Part shown: in pieces, positions 33,590 through 44,761 of the stretch
Layout: every line of letters starts with the position of its first letter
Position numbering within the stretch: position 1 is the stretch's first letter
Source: Bilabrum cf. latius
Lineage: Eukaryota > Bigyra: Bicosoecida > Bigyra > Bicosoecida
DNA length: 64,000 bases
Reading direction: 5' to 3'
Assembly (NCBI GenBank): GCA_965178125.1
Contig: OZ237758.1
Coordinates: 1-64,000, forward strand
Made by a program: the position numbers and the translations under genes
The notes under the pieces: model-generated
Told to the model about the DNA's origin: nothing
Seen by the model: the letters and a program-made list of their open reading frames with translations, nothing else
The model's database searches: none

Positions 33590-34486
33590 TTAATTATGCG
33601 GCCTGCTTCGTCTTTGCACTGATTTTACCACCAGGACAACTTCTCCTAGCACCTTTGCAGTCTGTCCGCCCTCTGCTGCGCTGCCCAGCTGCCCCTCCCT
33701 GGCTGCATGCAAGGCGCCCCTCGCTGTTGTATGGAGCACCTGCTCGTGGCGCTTGCTCAGCTCCCTACACACCACCACGCCCCGCTGATGGCTGCTAAGC
33801 ATTTCACTTGCAGTAGCAGAGGCAGCGGCGATGTCCATCGCCTCGCACAGCTCCACCAGCGTGCTCTCCAGTCGTCTAGGGCTCTCGTAGGCCACCGTGC
33901 ATCCCGCGCCACTGCCAGCCGTCTTCATCCATTGATCTCGGGCCTCACCTCGCCTGGGAACAAAGCCAGAGAAAGAAAATCCATGCATTGACGCGTACAC
34001 GTCCCCGGCTACGCTCATCGCCGCAACCGCTGCGCTTGGGCCCGGCACCGGAGACACTCGGTGACCATCGGAAGCAACTCGCGACACCAAGGCTGCACCG
34101 GGATCTGACACGCAAGGAGTCCCGGCATCCGCCACGAGGCAAGCGTGGCGGCCACCTCTTAGCCAATCTATGCAAGCCTGTGAGGCCTGTTCAATAGAGT
34201 GCTCATCGCATCGAATAAGTCTTTGGCTGATGGCAGCCGTACCCTTGCCGCCAAGGACGCTTTTAACTTTACGAATCGCTCTGTTTGCAACCCTAGTATC
34301 TTCAGCCAAAACAAATGGTGAGCTCAAGAGGACTTGAGCAGCCCGCACCGATATATCGCCCCAGTTCCCAATTGGTAGCCCAACCACACGAAGCACTCCC
34401 CTGGAATGATTTGGGCCCGAGTGCAGTCGTCTCGCTGGCACCACCAATTCATGCCAGTGGGCGAGCCTTCTACTAGAAATCATCAT
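33590..34486 (-). CDS. RsmI-type 16S rRNA 2'-O-ribose methyltransferase, nuclear-encoded organellar
   Basis: 298 residues of the tetrapyrrole methylase superfamily; bacterial RsmI methylates C1402 of 16S rRNA. Conserved blocks: RVVGLPIGNWGDISVRAAQVL, VLAEDTRVANR, CDEHSIEQASQACIDWL, ACLVADAGTPCVSDPGAALV, SPVPGPSAAVAAMSVAG, GFSFSGFVPRRG, YESPRRLESTL and VVCRELSKRHEQV. About 35 extra N-terminal residues (MMISSRRLAHWHELVVPARR) are basic and lack acids early on, suggesting import into a mitochondrion or plastid. The gene contains no UAG and ends with TAA, one of two UAA stops in the window. It probably came from a bacterial or organellar ancestor. Confidence 0.9.
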   Translation of the reverse strand: MMISSRRLAHWHELVVPARRLHSGPNHSRGVLRVVGLPIGNWGDISVRAAQVLLSSPFVLAEDTRVANRAIRKVKSVLGGKGTAAISQRLIRCDEHSIEQASQACIDWLRGGRHACLVADAGTPCVSDPGAALVSRVASDGHRVSPVPGPSAAVAAMSVAGDVYASMHGFSFSGFVPRRGEARDQWMKTAGSGAGCTVAYESPRRLESTLVELCEAMDIAAASATASEMLSSHQRGVVVCRELSKRHEQVLHTTARGALHAAREGQLGSAAEGGQTAKVLGEVVLVVKSVQRRSRPHN

Positions 34487-34641
34487 CACTTGCTACATAC
34501 GTAGCTCCCAGTCTGTGTGTGCAGTGCGTCGTGGTCCAATTCGACCAAAACCGGGACTGCAGGTGAGCAGAGGCGAGCACCATTAAAGCACGCATTCTAG
34601 CGAAATATTTCTGTCGTGTACTCCGGGCAACCTGCTTAATC

Positions 34642-35640
34642 ATGCGTATGCTACTACTCGCGTGCTACACTGCGCTAGCTACGGTACTGGCCGCTCAAGA
34701 AACCGCCGTTGCGGAACTGGTTGCAAAGACCATTTTGAAGCAGCACATGGCAAGCACAGAGAGAGTTGACCGCGATTAGTTCTTAGCTCATCTATGGAGT
34801 ACAGGTATCATGCGAATACGAGCTGAGTCCCTGTGCGAAGCAACTGCACAAGTGCCTCATGGACCGCAAGTGCTACCTTCGTGCGACAAGTGGATGTCAG
34901 AATCGGCGATGCACGAGGCGGCAGCCGAGCTCACAGATATACTACTGCAGCAGCATACATTAGCCATGCATTCGAGATCCGTGGCTATGGAGCGAGGGTT
35001 GCTGGGTGATGTTGGAGCATGCCCCTCTGCCTGGTTCACCCATTGGCAGCAGGCCTCTGGGATGTGGGACAGGCTGAGGGCCGAGTACCCTGAGCACATG
35101 GCGATACTGCTCATGATCGTGAAGCGATCCGTTGGGCTATACATGGCTTCTGCTGGGGGCTCCAATCCGTTCGCAGCTGGCACAGGGAAGGGGTCTCCAG
35201 CGGTGCATCTATCTGCATCGGTGCACGCCAACTGCAGCGCGGGGCACAGCTACGGAGACAGGCAGGCGGGCGTGAGCGGGTCCATGGGTCTATCCCTAGG
35301 CATTGCCAGTGGCAGACTGGGCCTTCTGGACCCTCGCGGACCGAATACCCCCTTCGATGCAGACGCGGTCGGTTTCGCGCTGTCCGGCGGCGAGCTGCTT
35401 CTCTTCCCGAGCTACATGCAGAGAGAGGTGCTGCCCACCGCGGGGGACGGCGAGTACAGGGTGTCCGTTGAGTTCAATGTGCCTCTGGAGGAGAGATAGT
35501 AGGCTGACAGAGTCATGCGGCGGCATGTTTGGACCAAGGTGCAAGCGGGGACTGGCAGCAGACAGACGGGCGCCACGAACGAAGCCATCCTCGCACCCAC
35601 CCTGTGCTCCGATGCAAAGTGCCCTCCGTTGCTGTAGTAA
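34642..35640 (+). CDS. Secreted 2OG-Fe(II) oxygenase-like protein, probably degenerate
   Basis: 332 residues with a signal peptide (MRMLLLACYTALATVLAAQE) and four UAGs (one at the end of the N-terminal region, two tandem after EER, one before TAA). The C-terminal part SMGLSLGIASGRLGLLDPRG, GGELLLFPSYMQREVLP and EYRVSVEFNVPLE follows the pattern of the putative 2OG-Fe(II) oxygenase family (FPSWL.H.V.P ... R.S.SFN). The iron-binding His expected in that motif is Arg here and the HxD motif is not visible. It may therefore be non-catalytic, or my family assignment may be wrong. Ends at TAA 35638-35640. Confidence 0.6.
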
Positions 35641-35903
35641 CTTGCACTGCTATCGCAATCCGCGCCCGACGAAATTGGACCTGCAAGCCGTCCTCACTTT
35701 CTCCCACAATGATTGCTGCCGTCAATGCAATCCCAGTTCACGTTGTCTCACATGCCGTCCCTTCGGAAGGTGCAACGCACGATTGTGCTAGCAAGGTTCA
35801 CTTTTGCTGGCCCTACATTACTTTCAAAGCTAGCCTAAGATAGAAGTCCGTCGATTGTCGGACTTCCATCTCTCCTATTGCGGAAGCGCCGACGTGGTGC
35901 GCG

Positions 35904-37418
35904 ATGAAGCAGTCTGCATCGGCAAGTGTCGAAGCGTCGGAGCCCAAAAAGTGGCACGAGGGCTTGCCATGGAGGCGAATCATACGAAGGTTGAAAGACG
36001 CCACCCATCCGATGACACCTGTTACTGGTCCAACGTAGCAGGAGGGTCGCCAGGAAGCAAGTGGAGGACAGGTCTGGACAAAGGACGACATCGACGCATC
36101 GCAGAGAACGGCAGCGACGAAGTCGTTTTTGGTCTCCAAGGTCAAGCAAATGAATGCGACACAGGCTAAACTGTACCAGTAGCGTGCTGGATCGTTCTGG
36201 GAGAAGTTTTACAGGTCGAATGAGGACCGATTCTTTCTGGACAGGCACTACTTGCACCGGGACTTCGCCGCGGACTTCAGCCCGGCGGTCAAGAAGGAAA
36301 CTTGGCTGCTCGAGTTGGGATGTGGAACCGGTGCCAGCGTTCTGCCGCTGCTAGCCAAGCTGCCGATGCTGCACGTCTGCGCGTGCGACCTCTCCCGGAC
36401 GGCCATTCGGTTGCTCAACAAGAGCATCGAGGAGGGGGAGCACTCGGCTCGTGCCGCTGGGTTCGTAGCAGATGCCTGCTGCCCGAGCCCGCCCCCGAGG
36501 CTGCGGTCCGTTGCCCAACCCGATACGCCATTATGCACCGTTCGGGCCGGGCCAGAACCAGCAGCGGCGCCGGCAGCAGCAGACCCGGAGGACATCCCAG
36601 CCTGGGCGCAGGCCCGCGTGCATTCGCGCGGGGGCTTCGACAGCGTGCTCATGCTCTTCATGCTGTCGGCCATGGCGCCGCCGCCCGCCCCCTTTCACCG
36701 GCGAGCCTTCCAGCTGGCCGCCCAGAGCCTGCGGCCCGGGGGCACCCTCCTGTTCCGGGACTACGGGGAGCTGGACGCCGCTGAGCTGCGCTTCGCGCCG
36801 GGTCACCAGCTGGCGGAGCACCTCTTCGTAAGGCGGGACGGCACACAGGCGTATTTCTTCGGGGAGGAAGAGCTCCGGGGGCTGGCCCGGGAGGCAGGGC
36901 TGGAGGTGCTCGAGTGCTCGCTCCTGAGGCGCAGGTACGTGAACAGGAGCGAGGGCGCCACTCTGAGGCGAGTGTTCGCCCATGCCAGGTTCAGGAAACC
37001 GAGGGCCAGCGGGGGAACAGCCTCGGCACCTGCTGCGACTCGCTTGCACGACCGCGCTATGCTTCGACAGATGGGAGCGCTGTCTCTTCCGCCGGCCCGG
37101 CACGGTAGAGCACGGGCTGGGGCTGCCAGCGGGAGTGGCAGCAGTCCTGCCAGCCCTTGGGATGTGCTTGATGCCCGAGCTAAGGCAGACTCTGGGGACC
37201 TGGCTGGCAGGAGTGGAGCTGGCGAGTGCGCAGCTGCCTCAGGCACCACCAGCGGCAGCCCCGGCTGGCTTGCAGCGGCCCAGGATAGGGCCGCTGAGGC
37301 GTCGGCTGCCTGCGAGACACATCCGCTGGAGCGAGCCAGAGGGCTTTTGCTGGATCTCGCAGCTGTAGTGTCGGGCAGGCGGTTACGCTCTACTCCACAG
37401 AGCGGGAGCGTCGCATGA
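35904..37418 (+). CDS. METTL2/6/8-type tRNA 3-methylcytidine methyltransferase
   Basis: 504 residues. SAM-dependent methyltransferase forming m3C, usually at C32 of Ser/Thr/Arg tRNAs. Signature blocks: VWTKDDIDAS, SFWEKFYRSNEDRFFLDRHY, LLELGCGTGASVLPLL (SAM motif I), DSVLMLFMLSAM, GGTLLFRDYGELDAAELRF and FVRRDGTQAYFFGEEEL. UAGs occur at PT-Q-QEG and LYQ-Q-RAG. Start at 35904 gives a basic N-terminus (LPWRRIIRRLKD) that could be a targeting signal; ATG 36012 is the alternative. An insert of about 45 Pro/Ala-rich residues follows motif II, and about 150 low-complexity residues extend the C-terminus. The family member is not resolved. Confidence 0.88.
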
Positions 37419-37473
37419 CTCTACGTGCTTGGCACTCGCACACCATCCTGCCAGCTCGACTCCACCCAGGTGC

Positions 37474-38169
37474 TCACACCACGTCTGCCAGCTTGATTCC
37501 TAGCCGGGTGCACACATTGTCACGCTCGTCTTCGTCCTCGAACTGCTCCAGCAGCAGCTTGAAGGAGCTCCCGTCCATGAGGGCCCCGTGCAGCAGCACA
37601 GCCGCCTCGACCTTGTCGAAGGGACTCAGCCTCCCGATGTCCTGCAGGATCTCGGCCCCCTGTCTGGCGTCGAAGCGACGACTCACCGCGAGGGTGCGCA
37701 GCCGGTCCAGCGCCTCGTCCCCGTCCTCCTCGAGAGCCGCCCGCACCGCGGCCATCTCCGCCTCGGTGAGACCCACCTGCTGCATGTCCCGCATCAGGGC
37801 CAGAACCGCGCGCATTATTCCGGCCTCGATGTCACGCGCGTTAGGGGTATCCAGGATGATCAGAGTGCTAGCTGTGGATGCCATGGCATCAGGGGCTGAA
37901 CCAGACCCACTAGTACTACCTGCTGATGGCTCTGCTGCTGCCGCGGTCGGCTTCCGGTCGGAAGCCGTTGGAGAGTCCGTGGGGCCGGACTCACCTGCAG
38001 CATCGCCACTCGCAGAGCCAGTACCATCGGCCTTGTCACGTGCCTCTCCTTTGGTTTGCATCGAAGCACCTTCAGGGCTACTTTGATCGGAGCGTGGTCC
38101 CTTAGTCGCACGGTTTAAGTCGTCAAAAACTCGAAACGCGAAAGCACCATCTGTAGACCCCCAGCTCAT
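37474..38169 (-). CDS. DUF4476-like protein
   Basis: 231 residues, ATG 38169 to TGA. An N-terminal half of disordered Ser/Ala/Gly sequence precedes a helical domain: LRTLAVSRRFDARQGAEIL, IGRLSPFDKVEAAVLLHGAL and FKLLLEQFEDEDERDNVC. This resembles the DUF4476 pattern (helical pairs that track Phe-Asp and Leu-rich positions), which I propose with moderate confidence. Function unknown. No UAG. Its start codon overlaps, on the opposite strand, the ATG of a small candidate ORF at 38168. Confidence 0.6.
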   Translation of the reverse strand: MSWGSTDGAFAFRVFDDLNRATKGPRSDQSSPEGASMQTKGEARDKADGTGSASGDAAGESGPTDSPTASDRKPTAAAAEPSAGSTSGSGSAPDAMASTASTLIILDTPNARDIEAGIMRAVLALMRDMQQVGLTEAEMAAVRAALEEDGDEALDRLRTLAVSRRFDARQGAEILQDIGRLSPFDKVEAAVLLHGALMDGSSFKLLLEQFEDEDERDNVCTRLGIKLADVV

Positions 38170-38566
38170 GATTGTGAAGTATGGAAAGGTTCGCAGAACC
38201 TATCTTGTGTCTCCTGCAAGCAAAACCATGCTTTCCAATTCGAACCGCGCCTATACCAACTTCGGAAGGCCCAGAACGGCCGAGCCTGCAATCTTTACTC
38301 CTTTTACTTCGAACTCCTCGCAACCGTCCTCTGGCAGCGGTCTCTTCGCTGGCTCAGATGAGGCACCAGAGCCTCGTGCGCCAGCAGAAGACGTCGACTG
38401 GCCCATATCCTATTCTTTTTAGATAATGCTAGGGTCGAACAGCGAACGGCAGGGTTTAGGTTCGTTTTCCAACCGACGAAGGTTCGCTGTGGCGCAGTAT
38501 CCAAGAAATCAACTCGCTGCCACAATCTTCCCCCAATCTGGGGAATTCAGGCCATTTTGTGTGTAA
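38168..38566 (+). CDS. Candidate small ORF upstream of dymeclin
   Basis: 132 codons from ATG 38168 to TAA 38564-38566, one UAG, less GC-rich than the neighbours. It ends one base before the dymeclin ATG and its start overlaps the ATG of the divergent gene, so it may simply be intergenic sequence. No homology recognised. Otherwise this 398-bp interval holds several GGTTCG or CGAACC elements and presumably the dymeclin promoter. Confidence 0.2.
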
Positions 38567-38567
38567 G

Positions 38568-41500
38568 ATGGGCCTAGGATTCTCTAGCAGTAGCGGTGCT
38601 CCTTTGAGTGGCACTGGGGAGGCGACACAGAATCTTGAGCGCGTTGTCAGTTCCACGCCTGTCGCGTTGGATGATGAAGCCTGGGTAAACGTGCTTGGGG
38701 GTTCCTCTATCGCACCATCGATTTCAGACGCATACACTGGAGATTCTCACGACTTGATCGAGCTGGCGAAGCACGCTGTGAGGCACAACACGGTGTCGCG
38801 AAACGTAAACACGTTGATGGCCCACCTGGTGGTTCGCATGCGGAATGCTCGGGCCTCATCGCACCTAGATCGGCGAGCGACCGAAAGATGTGTTATGTTG
38901 GCTGAAGCGGTGTCTCGCGCGGCCCTCATGGAGTCAGAGGCCCTGACTTTTTTCCAGCAACTGGCCACTGGGCCGAATCCGGCTCGGGCGCCCGACGCAA
39001 GCCTGCTGCAGAGGGGCGGCCAGGACGTGCTCGCGGCGCTATTTGACTATGTTGGTAGCCGGGTGTCACTCAAGACGCATTACGACCTGAAGGTTCGTGT
39101 GTCTTCGCTGCTCCTGGTGCTGTTCAGCTCGCAGCTGCTGCAGCCTGACGTGGACCCCGCGCTGGAGGAGGACCCCTTCATCGCTGCTGCCCTGGCAGTG
39201 GGGAGGGGGGCCAATCCATTATCGCTGCAGGCCGCAACTGACAGTGGTGCAGCTGCCAGTCGCGACTCCGAGGGGCGGGAGGCCCGGGCAGCTGCAGCCA
39301 GAGCCCAGAGGGCGAGGGTGCGGCTGGTGCTGCCCCGCGGGGAGGCAGACGCGGGAACGAAGAAAGCAGAGGCAGCGCCAGCTGGTGGACAAAGGGGTGG
39401 TGAGGAGGGCGATGCGGGCTCACGGCCACCCCCCGCGCCCACGCCCTGGCGCGTGTCCAGCCGAGCTGCGTGCGTTGTGTCTGCCCTGCTCTCAGAGGCG
39501 CTGGCCCCCAGCGCGCCCGGCCCGCCGTCCGACTCGCAGTGCATCCCCGCCGCCCGATCGTCCAGCTAGGTCCTCCCTACGAGGGCCAGAGAGGCACTCA
39601 GACGCAGGGACGCGCGGCTGCAGGCACTGCGCAGCGCACGGCAGAGGGCGCGCCCGAGGGGCGAGGCGGGCGAGAGCTCGGCCTCAGGGGCTGGGGAACA
39701 GCAGGGTGCGAAGGGCGGCGAGGTGGGCTCGGGCGGGCTCCTGGAGGCGAGCGGATACGTGCTTGATGCCATCGAGGGTGCTGCGTGGGGACTGGTGGAT
39801 GCGCCCTTCGCCGTAGCAAGGGTGATCGCCGGCGGGCTTGGGGCCTGGCGGGGGTCAGAGGGAGCGGCGGTGTCTGCGGTGGCCAGAGATGGCTCCACAG
39901 GGCTGTCGGCCGCTGCCAGCAAGCTGATGCAGCCTCTCCCGTTGCGGGCCCAGCTGGTGCTGCTGCTACTCGTGCACAACGTTGGCGCAGGGGGGCCCGG
40001 CACCAACCCATTCGCCGCTGCAGTCGCCTCTCTTCGCGATGTGCGGTACTTGGACGACCGAGAGGAGGAAGATGAGGAGGGTGCAGCCGCTGCTGGATCA
40101 AAAACGGCTGCTTCCAGCGGTGCGGAAGACGTCTCTGCGGGCACTTCTGTGGCCGCATCCCACGATCTGGTGGCAGACTTTGGCCGCTTGTTCGATGCGC
40201 TGGTGCCAGCAGTGGAGACTCCACTCGGCCCCGTTCTGTTGTACACGCTGCTGACGCTGAGCCCTCGGTTCAAGGCGTTTTGCCTGGCCCGCAGCGACCT
40301 GTCCCTGCTGCTGGGTCCTCTCTGCAAGCAGCTGTCGTACCCGGTGCAGCTGCGCACGGGGGAGCTCTACGTGCTGGTGGTGCTCGTGCTGCGGCTGACA
40401 GAGGACCAGGGCGTGTGCTCCTCGCTGCATGCCATACCAGACACGGTGCACCAGGCCCAGCAGGAGGCCATGGGAAAGTTTGCGCATGCCGGCCACGGTC
40501 AGCAGGGAGCAGACAGCGGTGCCGCTTCGGCATCCGTGCAGCCCGCCGACAGGGACGCTGCAGACGCCGAAGCAGGTTTGGGGGCGGCGGCAGGCACCAG
40601 TAGCGAAGGAGCCGCGGTGTCCCAGCAGTCCACTCCCCCCGTGGGTGGGCAGCTCATCCCCAAGGTCCCATGGTACACGGATCGCGTGCTGCAGGACGTG
40701 TCCCCGGGCTCACTGCTGCTGCTCGCCCTGCTGCGGGCAGCGCACCACAACGCCGCCGCCCGCACAGATGCATTTCTAGCGACGCACCTGCTGGCAGCAG
40801 CCTCCAACATGGGCCCGCATGTGGCTGGCCTGCACCCTTTCGCGGCAGACCGGGCCTCTCGGTTCCTCAAGACGCTGTGCAGACGGGCAGGGGAGGCGAG
40901 GGAAGTCATCCTGGCCCGCATGCGAGCCGAGGCAGTACCGGGGGACGGGGCGCAGGAGGCCCTCGAGGCCGCGCCCAGTGTGTCAGCGGCCCGGTCCGCG
41001 GCCGAGGATCTGCTCTTCCTCCTGCCACAGATGAGGGAGCTGGCGGCTCTGCTGCGGCTGCTGCTGCGGCCCTCGAGGGCCAGATTCAATCTCCCGGCGG
41101 GGTATGCGCTGCTGTACACGGACAGCTGGTGGGGAGGCGTGCTACCCGTGGGCTGCGAGGACGGAGGTGCCGTGGTGCTAGAGCAGAGCGGCGAGGGCGC
41201 AACGGAGGAGGCGCGTGAGGGCGGGGAGGGCGAGGCACCGGCACGGGAGGAGGTGAGGGAGCGGCTGCCGCAGGAGCTGGAGCCACTGTGGCGCGCCTCA
41301 TCCGGGCAGGTGGCGGCGCTCTTCCGCACCGTCCACGTATTCCGTTTGGCGGTGGAGCGCACGCACGATGCGGGCGCTGGAGCTGCTGCCAGCGGCGGGT
41401 CCGGCGGGTCAGAAGCCGCGAAGGATGGCGCAGAGGCCCCCGCGGCGGTGTCCCAGCCGAGGCGCTTCCTCACCGAGGCAGAGGTGAACGAAGCGCTGCT

Positions 41501-42044
41501 GGGAGCCGCTGTGCGCATGGCGAGGGCAGGCAGCGAGGAGGCGGGGCTGCCGAGGGGTGCAGCTGACCTGGGGCTGCCCGCGGTGGTGGAAGAAGCAGCA
41601 AGGCAGGCGGGCCCTGTGCGAGCACAGCACTTTGCATACGCCGCCAAGGATGACCCTGAGCAGTTTTACGTGCCCTTTGTCTGGGAAGCGGTGGCCGAAT
41701 CGACTCCGGACCTGGGGTGGGTCGATCTGGGCAGTGAGGGAGCGAGCGGGCAGGAGGCTGCGATAGGGGGCGGGGATGCCGAAGGGGGCGGGGATGCGGT
41801 GCAGCTAATCGACCTGTCTGACCTGGGCCTGCACCCCAGTCGCAAGGTGGTCGCGCAGGAGGAGCCGGGGGCGGGGGGAGGTGCGCTGCAGGCCCAGGCG
41901 GCCAGGGAAGCCAGCCAGGCAGCCGGTGCGGCTGCGGGAGGGGCAGCCGCGGCTGCAGTGGCGGACGACGTGCCCGAGGGGGGCTCCGGGGAGGAACGAG
42001 GCGACGGCGAGCAATCGCAAGGGGCTGTTGCAGAGGGCGTGTGA
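38568..42044 (+). CDS. DYM: Dymeclin
   Basis: Peripheral Golgi protein involved in Golgi organisation and trafficking. 1158 residues against about 670 in human. The start MGLGFSSSSG fits N-myristoylation, known for the family. Conserved stretches: LKVRVSSLLLVLFSSQLLQ, LRAQLVLLLLVHNVG...NPFAAAVASL, VLLYTLLTLSPRFKAFCLAR, LYVLVVLVLRLTEDQGVCSS, PWYTDRVLQDVSPGSLLLLA, FLATHLLAAASNM...LHPFAADRA and DPEQFYVPFVWEAV near the C-terminus. One UAG (39567-39569), in a poorly conserved linker, reconnects N- and C-terminal halves. The excess length comes from Ala/Gly/Glu-rich inserts. Intronless; ends at TGA. Confidence 0.9.
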
Positions 42045-42157
42045 GGACCACCTGTTTTCCAGCGGGGTGTTGAGAACCGTCGTGTTATGAGACTAACTGT
42101 TTTGTATTCGTGCTTGTGTACTGCAACTCTGCCAGGGGAGCACCATGGCGGGCCGCG

Positions 42158-43735
42158 TCAGCCCTTTGCACCTGCCGCTTCCCTGGTAGCACGCAGCTGC
42201 TGCTAAATCTCACGGAATCTCGCTCTACAACCCGATGCAGTCTGCCCCTGCACGTCCTCTGCAATGGCGCGCCACAGCTGCTTCCCACTGAGTCCTGCCG
42301 CCCGGTGCTTCCGCAAGCCGGCCTCGAGCTGCTTCTGCTGCGTGACGGTCCACACAGCAGGGAAGGGCGAGCTGGAGCCGGCGGTCGCAGTGGATTGGGC
42401 AGTTGAGGCAGCAGTAGCGGCAGTAGCGGCAGAAGCGACTGAGGCGCGGGAGGGGGCTGAGGCGGTGCTGCCGCTGCTGCTGCCACGCACAGACCCACCA
42501 CCAGTGGTCAACTCTCCCTCTGCGGTGCCAGTACCAGCGCCTGCGGTCGCCCCAGTTGCCAGTCGCAGCGATTGTGGCGGCGGGCCGCGCTCATCCCCAG
42601 GAACCGGAGTTGCAGTGGCAGCCCCCTTCCCTCTCCGCACGGTGGCCTGCAGTCGGTCCGCATACCGGGCGCAGTCCTTCGTGGAGCGCGCCCCTGGGAG
42701 CCCAGCCGCTGCCCGCGCGTCGTTCACGGCAGCCGCCACCCTCCTCCACCGCTCCCGGCTGCCCCCCGGGTGCTTGCCCAGCGCCTTGAGGAGAGCCCTG
42801 GACTCGACCTGCACCCATGCACCCACTGCGGCACTGCCATGCGATGCACCGCCCTCACCTTCTTTGTCCGCACTCCCGCCTCGCGCCGCCCCCCGGCTCC
42901 CCCTCCCCTTGCTCCCCCCACCCCGCTGGGAAGACAGGGCCTCTGCTTGCCTCGCTCGGTCCTCTTCGGCCGCTGCCTGTGCCGCGAGCTGAGCCGCCTT
43001 TTCCCTTCGGCGCTGGGCGGCCTCTACGCGACGCTGCTGCTCGGCTCTGTCCTCTTCTCTGCGCCGCTTTCTCTCCTCTTTCTCTTTCTGGCCTTGCTGC
43101 TTAGCCCGGCGGATCGCAGCTGCCTTGGCTGCCGCTGCGGCAGCGGCTTCCTCTCGTCGCTTGGCTACCGCCTTGGCGCGACGCTCAGCTTCGACCTGCT
43201 CCGATGCGTTGCCATTAAAATACACCCACGCCACTGGGCAGATTGGGATTAGCAGCATGAGGGCAGCGCCAAGCCAAGCCAGCGGAGTGTCTTGCACCTC
43301 TGGTGTAACCCCATGGGCCTGCCAAGCATCCTAGAAGTTCGAATACCGCGGCCGCCGACCCGCTGAGCCTGTACTTGGATCGCCCCCAGGAATACACGCA
43401 GCATGGGTTCCTTCGTCACATTGCGATCGCTGCTCTTGATCTGAGAGTACCTCATAAGCAGCGGCGAGCTCCATAAATCGTAGCTCGAAATCAGCCTTTT
43501 CCGAAGCGATACTGTCCAACTCTTCCTAACTTGCACCCTTCGAGGCCTTGGGAGCCTTGTCTGGGTGATACTACAAGGCTAGCTTCCGGTATGCTTTGCG
43601 TATGGCGGAGGAGGTTGCCCCTTTATCAAGGCCAAGCACATCATACGGACTTTTCCATTCAGCTGACGCTACGCTTCCAATTAATACCAGACAAATAGCT
43701 GGAAGCACGTAGTACAATACAGTACGGTGAGCCAT
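42158..43735 (-). CDS. DNAJC1: ER membrane DnaJ with SANT domains (DNAJC1/ERdj1-like)
   Basis: 525 residues. Signal peptide (residues 1-25), J domain (SPYDVLGLDKGATSSAIRKA then YRKLAL-Q-YHPDK), a transmembrane helix near 152-173 (LAWLGAALMLLIPICPVAWV), a highly charged cytosolic coil, a first Myb/SANT domain near 306 (ALLKALGKHPGGSRERWRRV) and a second near 460-507 (VWTVTQQKQLEAGLRKH ... GCRARF). This is the order of DNAJC1/ERdj1, which recruits BiP to translating ribosomes. The UAG at 43573-43571 sits in the LALQYHPDK core, strong evidence for Gln; three more UAGs follow. HPD is intact. Ends at TGA 42160-42158. Confidence 0.9.
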
Positions 43736-43855
43736 CCAATTCAAACTTGCGTTTTTCGAAGACCAATTAAGCGCTACAGTGCAGTGCAAGTCATGCATTG
43801 CACTGTAATGCTTTATTGGTCCACGGCGGCTTCAACAGAGCCCCGTTTGATAATC

Positions 43856-44725
43856 ATGGAGTGCATCCATAGCCGAAGCGACTGCGGAGTAGGATCATGC
43901 GCAGTCACAGTTTACATTCCAAAAGGTACAAGCAGGGACGAAGATACGCTTCGTTTTGAATGGCCACTTGACACTATAGAATCTCCATCCACACAAGAGT
44001 GAGCCCACTGGCCAAATCCTTGGTCCGTGCTTTTCAACAATTAATATATGATTTGTCTATGTGGCGGTTCCATTGCTTGGTATTCGCAGGTTTACCGCAT
44101 ATCTTCAAGGCGTGTACAAGCTTACCATGGATGAGTGCGCAAAGATAAATGCAGATATCCAAGCACAGATACACGATTTTGTAGTATCTACTGTACAAGC
44201 AGCAAGCCGAGGCGATGGCATCTATCCTGTTGTGCCGAGCTCGACACCAGCCACTCCTGGGACCTTGGCTGAAGAGAGGTATGTAGCGATGCGAAGTGAC
44301 GATGCTAGAGCACACGCTACAAAGGCAGATCAAAGTCCTGCAACTGCTGGCTCTGGTGCGTCAAGGCGAGTGCTGCTGTGCCCGATGTGTGGTCAGGCTC
44401 TGCCTCGCCTCGCTGTCCTCCGAGCCCGCGGGAGTCGATGCAGCTCGTGCGGCACAGAGGTGCTCGCAGCGCGGCTCTCTGCTGCGGCCCAGGCTGCCGC
44501 CGTCGTGGAGGACAGGGTGGCGGCCGTGCCTGAAGATGATGAATCCACGAGACCGCATAGCAAGCTGAGCGACTGGACGGCACCATCCCTGCCGCCGGAC
44601 TCGCGCACTGGCACCACTAGCAGCAGCAGCACCGGCAGCGGGCAGGCCGGCACCGGAACGGGACCCAAGGGAGGTATAGCTGGCAGTGGCTCGGCAGGGG
44701 GCGTGTCAGCTGCAGGAGGGGCAGC

Positions 44726-44761
<36 letters not shown>

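Noticed and set aside
35641-35903. Possible tRNA or small RNA gene
   Set aside because: Looked for T-loop and anticodon-like features here and in other gaps, including a Gln tRNA reading UAG; found none convincing.
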